In this document: one piece after another, positions 34,227 through 42,557 of the stretch
Layout of the letters: each line of letters starts with the position of its first letter
Position numbering within the stretch: position 1 is the stretch's first letter
Assembly (NCBI GenBank): GCA_040880725.1
Contig: JBBDHV010000031.1
Location: forward strand, 1 to 64,000
Length of the DNA stretch: 64,000 bases
Direction of reading: 5' to 3'
DNA from: DATHWB01 sp040880725
GTDB lineage: Bacteria > Actinomycetota > Acidimicrobiia > Spongiisociales > ZC4RG35
Notes under the pieces: model-generated
The model's input: the letters and a program-made list of their open reading frames with translations, nothing else
What the model was told of the DNA's origin: nothing
Databases searched by the model: none
Made by a program: the position numbers and the translations under genes

Positions 34227-37001
34227 GTGACTATTCGAAGCGCGATGCCGGTGGGAGTTTCGCCGTTCATCGGCCGCGAGCGTGAGCGTGTGAAGCTGGC
34301 CGAACTGGTGGCGGATGCCCGGGTGGTGACGTTGACCGGTTCGGGTGGCTGCGGAAAGACGCGGCTGGCAGTGGAGGTGGCGGGGGATGTGGCGTCGCGG
34401 TTTTTCGATGGGGCCCATTGGGTGGATCTGCAGGGGGTGAGCGATCCGGGGATGGTTGCTCCGGTGATTGCCGCGGCGGTGGGGGTCCACGAACGACCCG
34501 ACCAGGCGCAGGTCGACTCGCTGGTCGAGCAGTTTGGTGCACGGCACCTGCTGGTGGTGCTGGACAATTGCGAGCACTTGGTGGAGGTGTGCGCGGAGCT
34601 GGTCGCCGGGTTGTCGTCGGCGTGTCCGGGCCTGCACGTGCTGGCTACCAGTCGTGTGCCGCTCGTCGTCGACGGTGAGACGACGTTCGAGGTCGCTCCG
34701 CTGCCGGTGCCTGCCGCCGGCGCCCGCTCGGCGAGCAGCGTGGCGGGAGCGGATGCGGCGCGATTGTTCGAGTTGCGGGCCCGGCAGGTGGCCGCAGACT
34801 TTCGGATCGATGACGACAACGCGTCGGCGGTGGCTGAGATCTGTCGACGTCTGGATGGGATCCCGTTGGCGATCGAGTTGGCGGCGGTGCGGGTGCGGGT
34901 GCTGGCACCGGATCAGATCGCTGCGGGCCTGTCGGACCGGTTCGGACTGTTGACCGGTGGCCTGCGGGGTGCGCCGGCTCGTCAACGAACGCTGGAGGCA
35001 TCGCTGGATTGGAGCTACTACCTGCTCGACGACGGACAGCAGTTGGCGTTGGCGAGGCTGTCGGTGTTCGCCGGCTCGTTCGAACTCGACGCGGCAGAGG
35101 CGGTCGTGGTCGGGAACGGAGGCGGCAGCAACGATGTGCTCGACCTAGTCGCCGCCCTGGTCGAGCAGTCGATGTTGGAGGTCGTCGAGCGCCAGGGCAG
35201 CGCCCGGTACCGGCTGCTGGAGACCATCCGGGCCTATGCCCGACAGCGCCTCTCCGAGCTCGGGGATCCCGCCGGGGCGCGTGATTGCCACCTGGCGTTC
35301 TACATCCGGCTCGGGGCGCGGGCCCACGCGGGCCTGAACGGTGGACAGCCTGAGCCCTGGATGGCGCGACTCGCCGCCGATCTGGATGATCTGCGGGCCG
35401 CCATGGACTGGGCGGCGGAAACGGGAGACCTGCGTGGACTGGTGGGGCTCACCGAGCCGATCGTCCGCTTCTGGTTCGAGCGCGGCCTGGCTGGGGAGGT
35501 GCACCGCCGGCTGCACGACGCGGCCGATGCCCCAGGAATCTCAGATGAGGAGCGCGGGCGGGGTTTGATCACCGCGGCGGCCCTCGCCCTCGCCGCCAAC
35601 GAGCCCGCCAGCGCCTATAGGTCGGCGAGCAGGGCGGTCGACGTGGCACGCGTGGCCGCTGTTAACGGTGCGCTCGCGGTCGCAGTGGGACAACGAGCCT
35701 TCTCGGGGGTGCTGTCGGGACTGGCGACCAGTGAACAGGTGAACGCCGACATCGACGAGGCGGTCCAGCACGCGCAGCGGTGCGGAGACGCTCCGACTCA
35801 CGCCTACGTGTTGGCGTTCGTCGGGGCAGCCCTTCTCCACAGCCGCTCGATCGACGACGCGTGTGGCCTGTTCGAGCAGGCCGTCGAGGTGTGCGAGGCC
35901 AACGAGCTCGCCTTCCAACTGCCGGCCGCCATGGCGACGCTCGGACTGTGGCCGGTCTGGTCCGGTCGGCTCGACTGGACCCGAGGACACGCTCGGCGCA
36001 CCATCGAGCTCAGCCGGCAGGTCGGACGACCTGGATGGGAGGTGTGCGGGCTCACCGGTCTGGGAGCGGCTGCCGTCCTGGCAGGCGACCACAGTCAGGC
36101 GCAGGAGTGGCTGTCCAAGGCGAGGGCAGTAGTCCAGAAGCACGCGTTGGAGGGATCCCAATACGGGATGTTCGTTCGGCCCTGGCTCGCACTATCGGCC
36201 TGCGTAACCGGTGATCTGAAGACTGCTCGGGCCACGGCTGCCGAGATCGTGCGGATCGGTCGTGGTGGCGGCAGCCGAGTGGACGAGGCGATGGGCGAGT
36301 GGCTGCTGGGCGTCCTGGCCCACGTCGAAGAGCGCCACGAGGATGCGCGAGCACATCTGACGACTAGCCGCTCGCTTTCGACCGATCCGCGGTTCCCGTT
36401 GCCGCTGGGTCGGTCGTTGTTGGGTCTCGCTGAGCTGGCCCAGGAGGACGGGGTCGTCGACGAGGCGTGGGAACTGGCCCACGAGGGTATGGAGGTTCTC
36501 GACGACTACGGCGACCGAGTGGGGGCGGCCGCCGCGTTGGAGCTGATCGCCGGCCTGGCCCTGGTTCACGGCGAGCCGGAGCGGGCGCTCCGCCTGTTCG
36601 CTGCGTCGCAACGGTTCCACACCGAGTCAGGCGTCGTCCGCTTCCCCCTCCAGGCCGACCGCTTCGAACGTGCCCATAACACCGCATGGGCCGAACTGGA
36701 CCCCGTCGATGCGACCGCATGTTGGGACGCCGGCAGCGAGCTGTCACTGGCCGAGGCGCTCGCCTATGCCCGCCGTGGTCGGGGCGTCCGTCAACGCCCC
36801 CTGATCGGCTGGGCGTCACTGACCCCGGTCGAACGTGACATCGTGCGGCTGGTCGCCGAGGGCCACACCAACGCCAAGATCGGTGAACGTCTGTTCATCT
36901 CGCCCAACACGGTGAAGAAACACCTGACCCACGTCTACGCCAAGGTGGACGTCGACGGACGCGCCGATCTCGCCGCACAAGTCGCCCGCCGCGACCTGTA
37001 G
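34227..37001 (+). CDS. LuxR-family transcriptional regulator with NB-ARC-like ATPase and TPR region
   Basis: 924-residue signal-transduction ATPase. After FIGRERERVKLAELV comes Walker A TGSGGCGKTRLAVE (about 37-50), Walker B LLVVLDNCEHL, and the NB-ARC-type RLDGIPLAIELAAVRVR. A long helical, TPR-like region (about 350-830) ends in a LuxR HTH: LTPVERDIVRLVAEGHTNAKIGERLFISPNTVKKHL. No adenylate-cyclase domain precedes the ATPase. GTG 34227 lies about 6 bases after TAGATT, suggesting a leaderless mRNA. It may control the hydrolase downstream (100-base gap, same strand). Confidence 0.9.
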   Translation: MTIRSAMPVGVSPFIGRERERVKLAELVADARVVTLTGSGGCGKTRLAVEVAGDVASRFFDGAHWVDLQGVSDPGMVAPVIAAAVGVHERPDQAQVDSLVEQFGARHLLVVLDNCEHLVEVCAELVAGLSSACPGLHVLATSRVPLVVDGETTFEVAPLPVPAAGARSASSVAGADAARLFELRARQVAADFRIDDDNASAVAEICRRLDGIPLAIELAAVRVRVLAPDQIAAGLSDRFGLLTGGLRGAPARQRTLEASLDWSYYLLDDGQQLALARLSVFAGSFELDAAEAVVVGNGGGSNDVLDLVAALVEQSMLEVVERQGSARYRLLETIRAYARQRLSELGDPAGARDCHLAFYIRLGARAHAGLNGGQPEPWMARLAADLDDLRAAMDWAAETGDLRGLVGLTEPIVRFWFERGLAGEVHRRLHDAADAPGISDEERGRGLITAAALALAANEPASAYRSASRAVDVARVAAVNGALAVAVGQRAFSGVLSGLATSEQVNADIDEAVQHAQRCGDAPTHAYVLAFVGAALLHSRSIDDACGLFEQAVEVCEANELAFQLPAAMATLGLWPVWSGRLDWTRGHARRTIELSRQVGRPGWEVCGLTGLGAAAVLAGDHSQAQEWLSKARAVVQKHALEGSQYGMFVRPWLALSACVTGDLKTARATAAEIVRIGRGGGSRVDEAMGEWLLGVLAHVEERHEDARAHLTTSRSLSTDPRFPLPLGRSLLGLAELAQEDGVVDEAWELAHEGMEVLDDYGDRVGAAAALELIAGLALVHGEPERALRLFAASQRFHTESGVVRFPLQADRFERAHNTAWAELDPVDATACWDAGSELSLAEALAYARRGRGVRQRPLIGWASLTPVERDIVRLVAEGHTNAKIGERLFISPNTVKKHLTHVYAKVDVDGRADLAAQVARRDL

Positions 37002-37102
37002 TACCACCTGGCAGCGGAAACGTACCCGGTCGGGTGATGTTCTCCGACGCCCTATGCGGCATAGTCGCAGACATGACCGCAGGCGACCCCGGGAGACAGC
37101 AC

Positions 37103-37927
37103 ATGAGCACCCAACGCACCCACTACGTGACCACCACCGACGGCGTCACCATCGGTGGAACCGTACACGGCGAGGGGCCTCCGCTCGTGTTCCTGCAAGG
37201 GTCCATCGGCGATGGAGACCTCGATTGGCAAGCTGTGGTGGGGCACATGACCAGCCGGTTCACTTGCCATCTGCCGAGCATGCGAGGCCGTGGCCTCAGT
37301 AGCGACCACCCCGATCTCAGCTTCGGTCCGGTCGTCGAAGACTTCCTCGCGTACGTCGACAGCATCGGGGAACCAACCGGACTGGTGGGTTGGTCCGCCC
37401 CGTATGGACTTGTCGCAGCGGCGCAGTCAGACGCCGTGGCCGCGGTGGCCTACTTCGAGTCTTCGATGCTGAGCCTGATGGACGAGCAGGAACATGTGAC
37501 TGTCGGCGCCATCTTCGCCCGCACGGGCGAGCTGGCCGCCGAAGGCAGATTGGTGGATGCGGCCCGGGCTTTCGCTGGTTTTCCCTTCAATGATGAGGAG
37601 ATCGCCGTGCTCGAAGGCGCCGGCTACCTCGAGGCCGCAGGGCGCTACGTCCCGAACCTGCTCAACCACCTCCAGAAGGTGATGGAGCAGGGAGACCCCA
37701 TCGCTGATCCGGCCGTGCTTGACGCAATTTCCGTTCCGGTGTTGGTGCTCCACGGATCGGACACCAAGCGACTCTTCGCCTCCAGCGCGCAGACTGTGAC
37801 CGACCGCGTCCCCGACGCCCGGGAGCAGAAGATCGCCGGCGCCGGGCACGCCGGCCCCCTCACCCATCCCGAGGCGCTCGCCGAAGCCTTCGCGGAGTTC
37901 TTCTCGTCAATTCAACAGCCGGCCTGA
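37103..37927 (+). CDS. Alpha/beta hydrolase fold protein (island copy)
   Basis: 274-residue alpha/beta hydrolase. The oxyanion region GTVHGEGPPLVFLQG, nucleophile elbow GWSAP (Ser about 96), acid strand VPVLVLHGSDTK and catalytic His in AGHAGPLTHPE are all present. It resembles the protein at 46285-47115 along its entire length, starting MSxQRTHxxTxxDGVxIGGTVHG. ATG 37103 has GGGAGA upstream. Substrate unknown. It lies between the LuxR regulator and an SRPBCC protein. Confidence 0.85.
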   Translation: MSTQRTHYVTTTDGVTIGGTVHGEGPPLVFLQGSIGDGDLDWQAVVGHMTSRFTCHLPSMRGRGLSSDHPDLSFGPVVEDFLAYVDSIGEPTGLVGWSAPYGLVAAAQSDAVAAVAYFESSMLSLMDEQEHVTVGAIFARTGELAAEGRLVDAARAFAGFPFNDEEIAVLEGAGYLEAAGRYVPNLLNHLQKVMEQGDPIADPAVLDAISVPVLVLHGSDTKRLFASSAQTVTDRVPDAREQKIAGAGHAGPLTHPEALAEAFAEFFSSIQQPA

Positions 37928-37960
37928 CCCTGGTCACGGACCGGCCCCCACTAGGGAGTA

Positions 37961-38419
37961 ATGACCATGGCCGAACGACATCTCACCGTGCGACGACGAG
38001 TCGCCGCGTCCCCAAACTCGATCTGGGAGGTGTTCGCGGATTTCCCGAACCTGGCGGACCACTGGGATGGCCTCAGGGCCTCTCGAGGGGTCGGAGACCA
38101 AACCCAGGGGGTAGGCGCACGCCGTCAGGTGGATCTGGTGCCTCTTGGCACACTGGATGAAACCGTCACCGCCTGGGAAGAACGGCGCACCATCGCTACT
38201 GCGAATCAGCCATCTGCTCTCGTCCCGTTCAAGCAGGCCGAATCCCGACTCACCATCGAGCCCGATGGAGACGGGACCTTGATCACATTCGACTACCGGT
38301 ATGTGCCACGGGGTGGCCCCATCGGCCGACTGACCGGTCCCGTGATCGACATGATGCTGAAAAACAACTTCGAAAGCATGCTGGCCGCCGTCGAGACCGC
38401 CGCCCGCAACGCGGGCTGA
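37961..38419 (+). CDS. SRPBCC family protein (island copy)
   Basis: 152-residue helix-grip protein: RHLTVRRRVAASPNSIWEVFADFPNLADHWDG at the start, GTLITFDYRYVPRGGPIGRLTGPVID and a C-terminal helix MMLKNNFESMLAAVETAARN. It binds a hydrophobic ligand by family. ATG 37961 is preceded by AGGGAG; ATG 37967 is an alternative. It follows the hydrolase by 33 bases, so the two are probably co-transcribed. Confidence 0.82.
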   Translation: MTMAERHLTVRRRVAASPNSIWEVFADFPNLADHWDGLRASRGVGDQTQGVGARRQVDLVPLGTLDETVTAWEERRTIATANQPSALVPFKQAESRLTIEPDGDGTLITFDYRYVPRGGPIGRLTGPVIDMMLKNNFESMLAAVETAARNAG

Positions 38420-38466
38420 AATATGCGCGATGCCAACGCCCAGCGAGCACTTGGCGGGTTGGCCCC

Positions 38467-38949
38467 CTATGTCCAGATCATCTCGCCTTTGTCGTCGAGT
38501 TCGCCAGTGGGATGGAGACCGAGCTTGGTGGCGACGGCGATGGATGCTGAATGGTCGGGATGGATGTGGGCTGTGAACCGGACGACGCCCTGGCCGGCCA
38601 GCCAGTTCCGCATCGCCACGCTCGCCTCGGTGGCGTAGCCCGAGGCCTTGCCGGGGAGTGGCGACAACCCATGCCAGGTCGGCGCTCTCACCCGTCACGG
38701 TGGCCTGCACGTATCCGATGGCAGTGCCGTCGAGTCGGAGGATTCAGTTGTGCCGGGTTTCATCGTCATGGGGGCAGCCCATCGATTGGTGCCGATAGAT
38801 CTCCTCGAGTCGGCCGAGCGCGGGCGGTTCGCCGCCGGTGAAGGTGTACAGGACAGGGTCGGAGAGCACGTCGACCATGCAGCCGCGTCAGCGGTTTGCA
38901 GTGGGGCCAGGGCCAGCCGTGTGGTTCGGAGTGGTTCGGTCCCCGTCAT
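38467..38949 (-). pseudogene. GNAT acetyltransferase, multiply disrupted
   Basis: Pieces of one GNAT protein can be read in successive frames: MTGTEPLRTTRLALAPLQTADA, then MVDVLSDPVLYTFTGGEPP...RLEEIYRHQ, then ILRLDGTAIGYVQATVTGESADLAWVVATP, then GYATEASVAMRNWLAGQGV...NKLGLHPTG-like end (VATKLGLHPTGELDDKGE). At least two frameshifts and a TGA at 38746-38744, where relatives have Trp, separate them. Confidence 0.7.
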
Positions 38950-39225
38950 CGAACCTAATGCTCGCAGATAGAGACGAAGCACGTCCCGAAGCCGCTCGAC
39001 TCCAGGAGAAGGGAAGTCGATCCGCGAGGCGAGGTCGCCCGAACGACGACACCCTCGTTCGGCTCCACATCGCGCGTCCGTTGACGTCCACACCGATCCG
39101 CACGCGTCGCCGCAGCGCATTCAAGGTTGCGCTCTCGATCGGAAAGGCCGTCTCCTTCTCCCCTGGCCGGGACGATCACGGATTGCGTGCCCTTCCGTCA
39201 CTATTTCGTATTACGATATTGTGAT
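38950..39225. other. Region without a recognisable gene
   Basis: Open frames occur on both strands but none resembles a family I know. The last 30 bases are AT-rich (CTATTTCGTATTACGATATTG, shown in part) and probably contain the promoter of the toxin-antitoxin pair that follows, with a -10 such as TACGAT and a leaderless GTG start. Confidence 0.4.
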
Positions 39226-39489
39226 GTGGAGATCCACTGGTCGGCTCGTAAGCACGGAAATCCTCGACGCCGTCATCCTCCACGCCTGGACAATGCCCTC
39301 ACTGTCATCGACCTCGATCGAGACGCCGACCCACCCAAGGTTCTGGCAATCGGACCCGACCACTCCGGCAATTTGCTGGAGATCAGTTGGCTTGGGCTCG
39401 CCGACGACGTCAACCTCGTGATCCACGCAATGCCTCTACGCCCGACCGTCTACGACCTGCTCCCACAGACCAGCGACGACATGCCGTGA
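39226..39489 (+). CDS. Small BrnT/RelE-like toxin of a toxin-first pair
   Basis: 87-residue protein: VEIHWSARKHG, then VIDLDRDADPPKVLAIGPDHSGNLLEI and DVNLVIHAMPLRPTVYDLL. The IHW...KHG opening and the IHAMPxR ending are typical of small actinobacterial toxins of the BrnT/RelE-like fold encoded directly before a ribbon-helix-helix antitoxin. GTG 39226 is chosen because the similarity begins there. Its stop overlaps the antitoxin start (GTGA, 39486-39489). Confidence 0.65.
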   Translation: MEIHWSARKHGNPRRRHPPRLDNALTVIDLDRDADPPKVLAIGPDHSGNLLEISWLGLADDVNLVIHAMPLRPTVYDLLPQTSDDMP

Positions 39490-39767
39490 CCGAACCGACG
39501 ACCCATCGCACCAGAAGCGGCCGCATCCTCACCGACGAGGAGATCGACGCCCTCTCAGCCGAGGTCGCCGAGACCGACTACGACGCCGAGGCCCTCAAGA
39601 CTCGGCGTCGGGGTCGACCCCCGATGGGGTCGGGTCCGGCCGATGTCGTGCCGGTTCGCATCGACCCCGAGTTGCGGGCGGCGATCGAAGCGCGCGCCAA
39701 ATCCGAGCACACCACCGCCAGCGAGATCATCCGCGAGGCGATCCGGAGGTTCCTAGCGGTCGCCTGA
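39486..39767 (+). CDS. Ribbon-helix-helix antitoxin
   Basis: 93-residue protein. The N-terminal half (TDEEIDALSAEVAETDYDAEAL) is acidic and likely covers the toxin; the basic linker RRRGRPPMGSGPADVVPVRID leads into a CopG-like ribbon-helix-helix (PELRAAIEARAKSEHTTASEIIREAIRRFL). Start GTG 39486 overlaps the toxin stop. Autoregulation of the upstream AT-rich promoter is expected. Confidence 0.75.
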   Translation: MTEPTTHRTRSGRILTDEEIDALSAEVAETDYDAEALKTRRRGRPPMGSGPADVVPVRIDPELRAAIEARAKSEHTTASEIIREAIRRFLAVA

Positions 39768-39799
39768 CCGAATGACAGTGGCTTCGGCTCGCCACGCAT

Positions 39800-39948
39800 G
39801 GCGCGCATTCAGGCGTCCCACGCGACCTCGGCCAAGGTCGCGTCGGGGAAGGAACCGTTCGCCGAGGCGTTCTGCGACTTGACGGCCGGCTTCGGTGCTG
39901 GCCTGGGTGTAGATGCCCGAGGGTGGGCCTGGGGTCGGTGTGGCCGAG
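39800..39948 (-). pseudogene. Tyrosine recombinase (integrase) C-terminal remnant
   Basis: On the minus strand LGHTDPRPTLG is followed, one frame over, by GIYTQASTEAGRQVAERLGERFLP. This combination is what the end of a tyrosine integrase looks like: the box II LGH, then the segment with the catalytic Tyr (IYTQ). A 1-base frameshift separates the two parts and nothing upstream is left. It supports the island interpretation. The remaining bases (39949-40006) hold only a short direct repeat, GAGCTAACCC. Confidence 0.5.
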
Positions 39949-40006
39949 CCGGGTTCTGTTCGGATCGGGAGAGCGGGTCTCGCGGAGGTTTCGAGCTAAC
40001 CCAGAG

Positions 40007-40594
40007 CTAACCCGACAGGGTGTTCGCTGGCCACGAGGTTGAGTCTCCGGTCGGTGTCGTGTATTCCGCGCCTCTCACGTACCAGCGTTCCCCGACGCGC
40101 TCGGTCTGGACGACCACCTCGCCGCCGTCGACGGTTTCGACCGAGAACTCCTTGGGCTCGGCAGATCTCACATCCGATCGGCTGGGGAAGTCGAACAACA
40201 GAGCACTGTTGGTGTCTGCGAGGAGCATCAGCTGGTCGAAGGCGAACCACCTGTCGTGAGACTCGGTAGTGCGGAAGTTGAGCTCGCTCGACCATTGGGC
40301 TTCGAAGTCGTCGAATGCTGCGGTGTCCACGATGCTCCCGTCGTCGAAGAAAGAGAACGCCCTCCACGTGTGTGCTTGGGCGTCCCGATGGAGGAGGAGC
40401 CACACGTCGAGAAAGTTGTCAGCCGCATAAGCCTCGACAAAGTGCGTGACAGCGGCCTCAGGGCTGCTGAGGTCGAGCGACTCGTAGTAGGTCCGAGCCT
40501 GGGGTTGATCGCGCGAACACGCTGCCATGAGCAGACCGAGTAACACCACGAGGACGGCAATCCCTCTGAGTGAGCTACCAGGTACCACGGTCAC
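40007..40594 (-). CDS. Putative lipoprotein
   Basis: 195-residue protein with a lipoprotein signal: hydrophobic GIAVLVVLLGLLMAAC, lipobox LMAAC (Cys about 27). The mature part has SPEAAVTHFVEAYAADNFLDVWLLL, a helical pattern seen in NTF2-like/lumazine-binding-like extracellular domains, and a strand-rich C-terminus. I do not recognise a specific family. It is flanked by non-coding stretches on both sides and is divergent from fic. Confidence 0.65.
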   Translation of the reverse strand: MTVVPGSSLRGIAVLVVLLGLLMAACSRDQPQARTYYESLDLSSPEAAVTHFVEAYAADNFLDVWLLLHRDAQAHTWRAFSFFDDGSIVDTAAFDDFEAQWSSELNFRTTESHDRWFAFDQLMLLADTNSALLFDFPSRSDVRSAEPKEFSVETVDGGEVVVQTERVGERWYVRGAEYTTPTGDSTSWPANTLSG

Positions 40595-40833
40595 TGTTCC
40601 ACCCCTCTCGCGGCTGTGCCGACATGTGATCTGTCGTTCTCGCTCCCATCATCGTTGTTCGCCGATCCGCGCGATTGGGTTCCGACGGCACGGCGAGTCA
40701 TCAAACCCTCAGTCAATGTCCGCACACAGACCTAGTCGCATGAACACAGCTCGCTTGGGGACATGCCTCGGAAGAAGCGGCCAGACCACGGCTCGAATGG
40801 AGCTGAAAGGAGAGTTTCATTCGGGGACCACGT

Positions 40834-40863
40834 TAATAAAGCAATCCGTCACTCGCTTTAGTA
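40834..40863. promoter_or_regulatory. AT-rich inverted repeat upstream of fic (possible operator)
   Basis: TAATAAAGC and GCTTTAGTA form a 9-base inverted repeat (one mismatch) separated by 12 bases, in otherwise GC-rich DNA, about 40 bases before the fic ATG. It could be bound by the winged-helix domain at the C-terminus of the Fic protein. No other feature is visible in the 40595-40903 gap. Confidence 0.4.
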
Positions 40864-40903
40864 AGATGGGGGACTCTGAAAGTCGACCTTCGCAAACACC
40901 AGC

Positions 40904-42094
40904 ATGCAGCCTGACGCCTTCACATCGGATGAGCGTGGGACCGTGCGCCGGACGCTCGACGGATACTGGGCGTTCTTTCCTCACCCGGTACCCCGGCGTC
41001 TCGACTTGTCTCCAGTCACGGTCAAGCTGCTGGACGAGGCAACCGGTGCAGTGCACCGTCTTGGAGGGGTGGGCAGGCTCGTACCCAATCCCCACCTCCT
41101 GATTGGCCCGCATCTTCGGTTGGAGGCGGTGCTGAGCTCGCGGATCGAAGGCACCAAGACCGACGTGTCCCAGCTACTCCGCTTCGAGGCCGGTCAGGTG
41201 CTCGGAGGCGAGGAGGCCGATGATGCACAAGAGGTTGGGAACTACGTGGTGGCGATGGAGCACGGCCTCCAACGGGCGGCCGAGGGGTTCCCGATGTCGG
41301 TGCGGCTGCTGCGTGAGATGCATGGGCTGCTCCTGTCGGGGGTTCGGGGTCAGCATCGACGGCCCGGTGATCTGCGAGAGTCACCGGTCTGGATCGGCGG
41401 GAGCACGCTCGAAAGTGCTGTGTTCGTTCCACCCCCTCCGGACGCGATCAGCGCGGCACTCACTGACCTGGAGCGATTCCTCCACGAGACCGACATGCCA
41501 CTGTTGGTCCAACTGGCGATTGCTCACTACCAGTTCGAGGTCATCCATCCCTTCCTCGATGGGAACGGGCGAATCGGTCGTCTCCTGATCCCGGTGATGT
41601 TGGTGTTGCGGGGAGCCCTGACTCAGCCGCTGCTCTATCTGTCTGTCTACTTCAACCAGTACCGCACCCAGTACTACGACCATCTCCTGGCCACCAGCCA
41701 GAACGGCGACCTCACACCCTGGATCGACTTCTTTCTCCGTGGTGTTCGCCAACAGGCACGCGACGCTGAAGAGAGGACCGTACGGCTCGTCGAACTCCAG
41801 TCGCGCCTCCGCAGCGAGCTGCTCGACGAAGGTCGGCCCAACTCAGTCGTACGACTCGCCGACCAGCTCTTCTCGGTGCCGATCGTCACCGCGGCTCGAG
41901 TGGAGCACCTCCTCGGGGTCACTCGCCCAACTGCCCAGGCCGCCATCGATGCGCTCATGGAGCGGGGGGAGCTGGCCGAGGTCACCGGCCGGGAGCGAAA
42001 CCGGATCTACGAGTCGTCCCGAATCTTTGACGCGGTGTATGGCCCCGTGGAGGTTCCAGAGGCTGCAGACAAGCCACGGCTCGACCTCGAGTGA
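40904..42094 (+). CDS. Fic family protein with N-terminal inhibitory helix and C-terminal winged helix
   Basis: 396-residue Fic protein. The inhibitory motif SSRIEGTKTDVSQLL (S-x-x-x-E-G type) is near residue 63, the Fic motif HPFLDGNGRIGR near 216, and the substrate flap lies in PVWIGGSTLESAVFVPPPPD. After the Fic core a winged helix (LFSVPIVTAARVEHLLGVTRPTAQAAIDALMERGELAEVTG) is followed by RNRIYESSRIFDAVY. It would AMPylate a target protein and be auto-inhibited. A damaged copy of its C-terminus is at 43235-43410. Last intact gene before the right tRNA repeat. Confidence 0.92.
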   Translation: MQPDAFTSDERGTVRRTLDGYWAFFPHPVPRRLDLSPVTVKLLDEATGAVHRLGGVGRLVPNPHLLIGPHLRLEAVLSSRIEGTKTDVSQLLRFEAGQVLGGEEADDAQEVGNYVVAMEHGLQRAAEGFPMSVRLLREMHGLLLSGVRGQHRRPGDLRESPVWIGGSTLESAVFVPPPPDAISAALTDLERFLHETDMPLLVQLAIAHYQFEVIHPFLDGNGRIGRLLIPVMLVLRGALTQPLLYLSVYFNQYRTQYYDHLLATSQNGDLTPWIDFFLRGVRQQARDAEERTVRLVELQSRLRSELLDEGRPNSVVRLADQLFSVPIVTAARVEHLLGVTRPTAQAAIDALMERGELAEVTGRERNRIYESSRIFDAVYGPVEVPEAADKPRLDLE

Positions 42095-42214
42095 TCCATC
42101 GCGCGCCCATCGCGCGTGCACAGGCGTCTACGGCAGTCCGGAACAGTCTCCGCAGCGCTGAGACCTGGGGTTTCGGTCCGCAATGGTCCACCTCGATCCA
42201 AACCGGGAGCCTTT

Positions 42215-42274
42215 GGGACGCTGAGGTCATGGGTTCAAGTCCCACCGTCCCGACTCAGAGAAACACCAGGTCAG
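42215..42274 (+). repeat. Right-hand repeat of the tRNA-Pro 3' half (attachment site)
   Basis: Repeats 32793-32852 with a single G-to-A change at 42229. The copy begins one base after the anticodon start and covers variable loop, T arm and acceptor 3' strand plus 21 bases beyond the gene. The 5' half of a tRNA is absent. Similarity continues more weakly to about 42325 with a different terminator-like hairpin, suggesting the copies come from diverged chromosomes. Confidence 0.85.
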
Positions 42275-42349
42275 CCGCTCTTCGGGGCGGTCCTCTGGTT
42301 TTGTGAGGCCGGTTTCCCCGCGCGTCCACCTTCCGAAGAGTCCGTTTTC

Positions 42350-42499
42350 TCAGCCGGGCCGGTAGACGTCGCCGCGATGTCCCACCCTCAACACGATGAC
42401 CTCGTGGCGGTCGTCATCAATCCGGTAGAGGATTCGATACGTCCCGCGCCAGGCGCTCCACGCCTTCCAGCTCGCCTCGTAGAGAGGCTCCGACCCTCC
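42350..42499 (-). pseudogene. RelE C-terminal fragment
   Basis: Reads KAWSAWRGTYRILYRIDDDRHEVIVLRVGHRGDVYRPG, nearly identical to the C-terminal half of the RelE at 33621-33896, but the N-terminal half is missing. It lies 75 bases after the tRNA repeat, while in the left copy the MntA-HepT pair sits between tRNA and relE. Confidence 0.75.
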
Positions 42500-42557
42500 C
42501 GAGATGAGGACCGATGCCGTCCTTCTCGGCTGCATTGCGATTCGTTATGCTTTCCGT

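Larger units (their letters stand above)
32793..42251. mobile_element. Genomic island between tRNA-Pro and a repeated tRNA 3' half
   Basis: The tRNA 3' half plus 21 bases downstream (32793-32852) recurs at 42215-42274 with one mismatch, the expected footprint of an element integrated at a tRNA 3' end. About 9.4 kb lies between. Contents are accessory: nucleotidyltransferase/HEPN pair, RelE, LuxR-type regulator, hydrolase, SRPBCC protein, broken acetyltransferase, toxin-antitoxin pair, likely integrase remnant, lipoprotein and Fic. No intact integrase is present, so the element is probably fixed. Related toxin remnants continue past the right repeat to about 44 kb. Confidence 0.75.

Noticed and set aside
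34149..34985. Minus-strand frames overlapping the LuxR regulator
   Set aside because: Low-complexity His/Arg/Pro-rich translations without family features; the plus-strand frame has Walker A and B motifs and an HTH.
38744..38746. Second selenocysteine candidate (TGA in the GNAT gene)
   Set aside because: The TGA replaces Trp rather than Cys, and at least two frameshifts show that the gene is dead.
42215..42251. A second tRNA-Pro gene
   Set aside because: Only the 3' half is present; D arm and 5' acceptor strand are missing, so it is an attachment-site copy.
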